From JBBQUP01 sp038212305 (GTDB lineage Bacteria > Bacteroidota > Bacteroidia > Bacteroidales > Marinilabiliaceae), in assembly GCA_038212305.1 (NCBI GenBank), contig JBBQUP010000077.1, positions 1 through 16,385 of the forward strand: a stretch of 16,385 nt of DNA, written 5' to 3'. The notes under the pieces are model-generated. The model was not told the origin of the DNA, did no database searches, and was given only the letters and a program-made list of their open reading frames with translations. A program made the translations under genes and the position numbers. Position 1 is the stretch's first letter, and every line of letters starts with the position of its first letter. Shown here one piece after another: positions 15,128 through 16,385 of this stretch.

Positions 15128-15135
15128 AAGTCTTT

Positions 15136-15221
15136 AGAGAGGAAGAGGGGAAGATGAGGAGAGGAGATCGGATGGTCGAGATTATCTAATCTATCTGTCT
15201 AATCATCTTTTCTTCTTTTTT
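15136..15221 (+). terminator. Purine/pyrimidine inverted array after the macroglobulin gene
   Basis: A purine-rich block (about 15136-15168) is followed by a pyrimidine-rich block ending in a T-run at 15214-15221. AAGATGA at 15151-15157 pairs with TCATCTT at 15203-15209, and AGATT/AATCT (15179-15183, 15188-15192) forms an inner hairpin. TCT triplets at 15190, 15198, 15206 and 15214 are spaced 8 bp apart. This could terminate transcription; it resembles the array after glyQS in composition and layout. Confidence 0.5.
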
Positions 15222-15238
15222 TATTGATTAACATTAAC

Positions 15239-15302
15239 CGCAAAGGGCGCTAAGGTTTTTTTGCAAAGCACGCAAAAACAATTCATCTCTGCGACCTTTG
15301 CG
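15239..15302. repeat. CGCAAAG-type inverted repeat
   Basis: CGCAAAGGGCGC at 15239-15250 is complementary to GCGACCTTTGCG at 15291-15302 with one mismatch. Further related words (GCTAAG, GCAAAG, GCAAAA at 15249, 15263, 15272) lie in the loop with 9-, 14- and 9-bp steps. I recall similar CGCAAAG arrays as common intergenic repeats in Bacteroidota genomes. It may also act as an RNA hairpin at the end of the transcript. Confidence 0.6.
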
Positions 15303-15593
15303 CTTCCCTACTTTTTCTTTGCATTTAATCGATAAAAGTCAAACCCTAAATCAAATTACTTTATATCGTCATCAATTTATAACCAGTTTAAATAACGCAC
15401 ACATGCACGTTCAATGAATTAGTAGCCAGCAAACTAACCTCCTCACCACCTATCCAATAACTACCAAGAACACAATAACATTCCTCCAACTCAAATACTA
15501 CCTAAACATAAAAATGTTATTTTCACACCTAACTTAAGAATTGCTGAATCACAATCTCTTAAACCAAACCAAACGATTGAATAAACACTATTG
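15303..15593. other. Intergenic region before the beta-helix gene
   Basis: This AT-rich stretch holds no supported gene. A small perfect hairpin, AACAT/ATGTT with an AAAA loop (15505-15518), lies about 80 bp before the next gene. No clear Bacteroidota promoter pair was found, though the region must hold the start site for the downstream gene. Confidence 0.4.
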
Positions 15594-16217
15594 ATGATGA
15601 ATAAACGATTATCCCTCCTATTCATGGCCGTTACCATGTTGTTGCTTACGAGCATGCAACTAACCGCCCAAGTTATTTACGTTAAACCCGGTGCTGCCTC
15701 AACCGCTTGGAGTGGCAAAACACCTTTGTACACCGACCTGCAATCGGCCACTATCGCAGCCAGCAGTGGCACGCAAATATGGGTAGCCGCCGGCACCTAC
15801 AAGCCAACTACCACCACCGACCGAACCATAAGCTTTACCTTAAAAGATGGCGTGGCCATTTATGGCGGATTTGCTGGCAACGAAACAACCTTAACACAAC
15901 GCAACTGGACAAACAATAAGACCATTTTGAGTGGTGACATTGGTGTTGTTGGAACAGATACTGATAATAGTTATCACGTGATTACTGGTATTGGAACCAG
16001 TTCGGCACAGCTTGGTACAACAACTTGGTTGGATGGGGTGATTATTGAAAAAGGGTATGGAAACAGCTCCTCTAACAATCAAAATTTGGGAGGAGGACTT
16101 TATTTAAACTATGCTAGTCCAACCATTGTAAATTGCGTTTTTCAAAATAACTATGTTAGCAATGATGGAGGAGCTTTATACGCTAACAATAGCACAACAA
16201 CTACTGCCAACAATTAA
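15594..16217 (+). pseudogene. Secreted right-handed beta-helix protein, apparently truncated
   Basis: The gene encodes about 207 residues, starting at the tandem ATG codons 15594/15597. A signal peptide ends near LTAQ (about residue 25). The mature start, VIYVKPGAAS, and the segments GTQIWVAAGTYKPT, GVAIYGGFAGNET and NKTILSGDIG are typical of large Bacteroidota surface proteins with pectate-lyase-like beta-helices. The first helix coils appear as GGGLYLNYASPTIVNCVFQNN and GGALYANNSTT. The frame then stops at 16217 after only about two coils. Relatives usually continue for hundreds of residues and end in a sorting domain or anchor. No continuation was found in the other frames downstream. A strong hairpin begins exactly at the stop, so interruption by a mobile sequence or a recombination junction is likely. 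A naturally short protein cannot be excluded. It would be exported; the substrate or ligand is unknown. Confidence 0.65.
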
Positions 16218-16260
16218 GCTTTCGATCAATGGTAGCGCTTGCGTCTACCTTGATTGAAGC
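16218..16260. repeat. Strong bulged hairpin at the broken end of the beta-helix gene
   Basis: The left arm (16218-16235) and right arm (16245-16260) form 16 base pairs around a 9-base loop, with two single bulged T bases (16222 and 16230) and one G-T wobble. The inner stem is GGTAG/CTACC and the middle is ATCAA/TTGAT. No T-run follows, so it is not an ordinary terminator. Such imperfect hairpins with extrahelical bases occur at the ends of single-strand transposing elements and in recombination sites, but no family could be assigned. Confidence 0.7.
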
Positions 16261-16385
16261 TGGTGTTGTACTAAACCCGGCCACAATTATACACGCTTAA
16301 TTTCCTATAGTGTTTTCAATTTGTTTTCAAAAACTCATCAGGTGTAATTTTTAAACTTTAGATGCCAGTTTACTGAAGCGGATTG
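16261..16385. other. Unassigned right edge
   Basis: No long reading frame is present on either strand. The reverse strand has a short stretch reading KITPDEFLKTN before a stop, which I could not assign. The sequence may belong to whatever interrupted the beta-helix gene and continues past the window. Confidence 0.3.

Noticed and set aside
16218..16260. Integron attC site
   Set aside because: The bulged hairpin is attC-like in shape, but the flanks do not match the RYYYAAC and GTTRRRY core sites and no integrase is present in the window.
16261..16385. Transposase fragment on the minus strand (KITPDEFLKTN reading)
   Set aside because: Frames are short and interrupted by stops, and I cannot match it to a known transposase family.

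Overview
The window looks like a chromosome segment from a Bacteroidota bacterium, probably a free-living or environmental Bacteroidales/Marinilabiliales-like lineage. Supporting signs are: Bacteroidota-type promoters (TTTG about 20 bp upstream of TAnnTTTG), A-rich leaders with no Shine-Dalgarno, a single-chain glycyl-tRNA synthetase, a long lipoprotein alpha-2-macroglobulin, a secreted right-handed beta-helix protein, and a 23S-IVS-type four-helix bundle gene. All recognised genes lie on the + strand. No rRNA, tRNA, CRISPR array or complete insertion sequence was seen.

Layout. (1) 1-2000: a housekeeping glycyl-tRNA synthetase gene with a promoter and a terminator-like hairpin. (2) 2189-9300: an apparent metal-uptake operon. 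It runs from the nickel-responsive repressor NikR (all four Ni ligands present) to a TonB-dependent outer-membrane receptor, a lipoprotein substrate-binding protein, a FecCD/BtuC-type permease, its ABC ATPase, a four-helix bundle protein and a class I methyltransferase. NikR at the head and no visible cobalamin riboswitch make nickel (free or chelated) the best guess for the substrate, although each transport gene alone would be annotated as B12 or iron-siderophore uptake. (3) 9596-15127: a giant alpha-2-macroglobulin lipoprotein with an intact CxEQ thioester motif. (4) 15594-16385: the N-terminal part of a beta-helix surface protein that stops early, next to a strong bulged hairpin.

The most striking structure is not a gene. 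From the receptor gene to the methyltransferase gene, every gene junction is filled by an array of degenerate 8-bp units (TGTGCTAA, TTTGCTAA, TGGGTTAA and similar, or their reverse complements TTAGCACA, TTAGCAAA, TTAACCCA). The phase stays at 8 bp over up to 16 consecutive units. Two arrays contain a forward block followed by an inverted block and can fold on themselves. Another forward block lies before, and an inverted block after, the four-helix bundle gene, so that gene sits in the loop of a potential long stem. This resembles the arrangement of 23S rRNA intervening sequences that encode the same protein family. The arrays run into the coding ends of several genes and carry stop codons in all frames.

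Other repeats are a short interspersed repeat inserted in frame in the substrate-binding protein, purine/pyrimidine inverted arrays after glyQS and the macroglobulin gene (partly with 8-bp spacing), and a CGCAAAG inverted repeat downstream of the macroglobulin gene. The uptake operon also looks more AT-rich than its flanks, which would fit separate acquisition; this was judged by eye, not computed.
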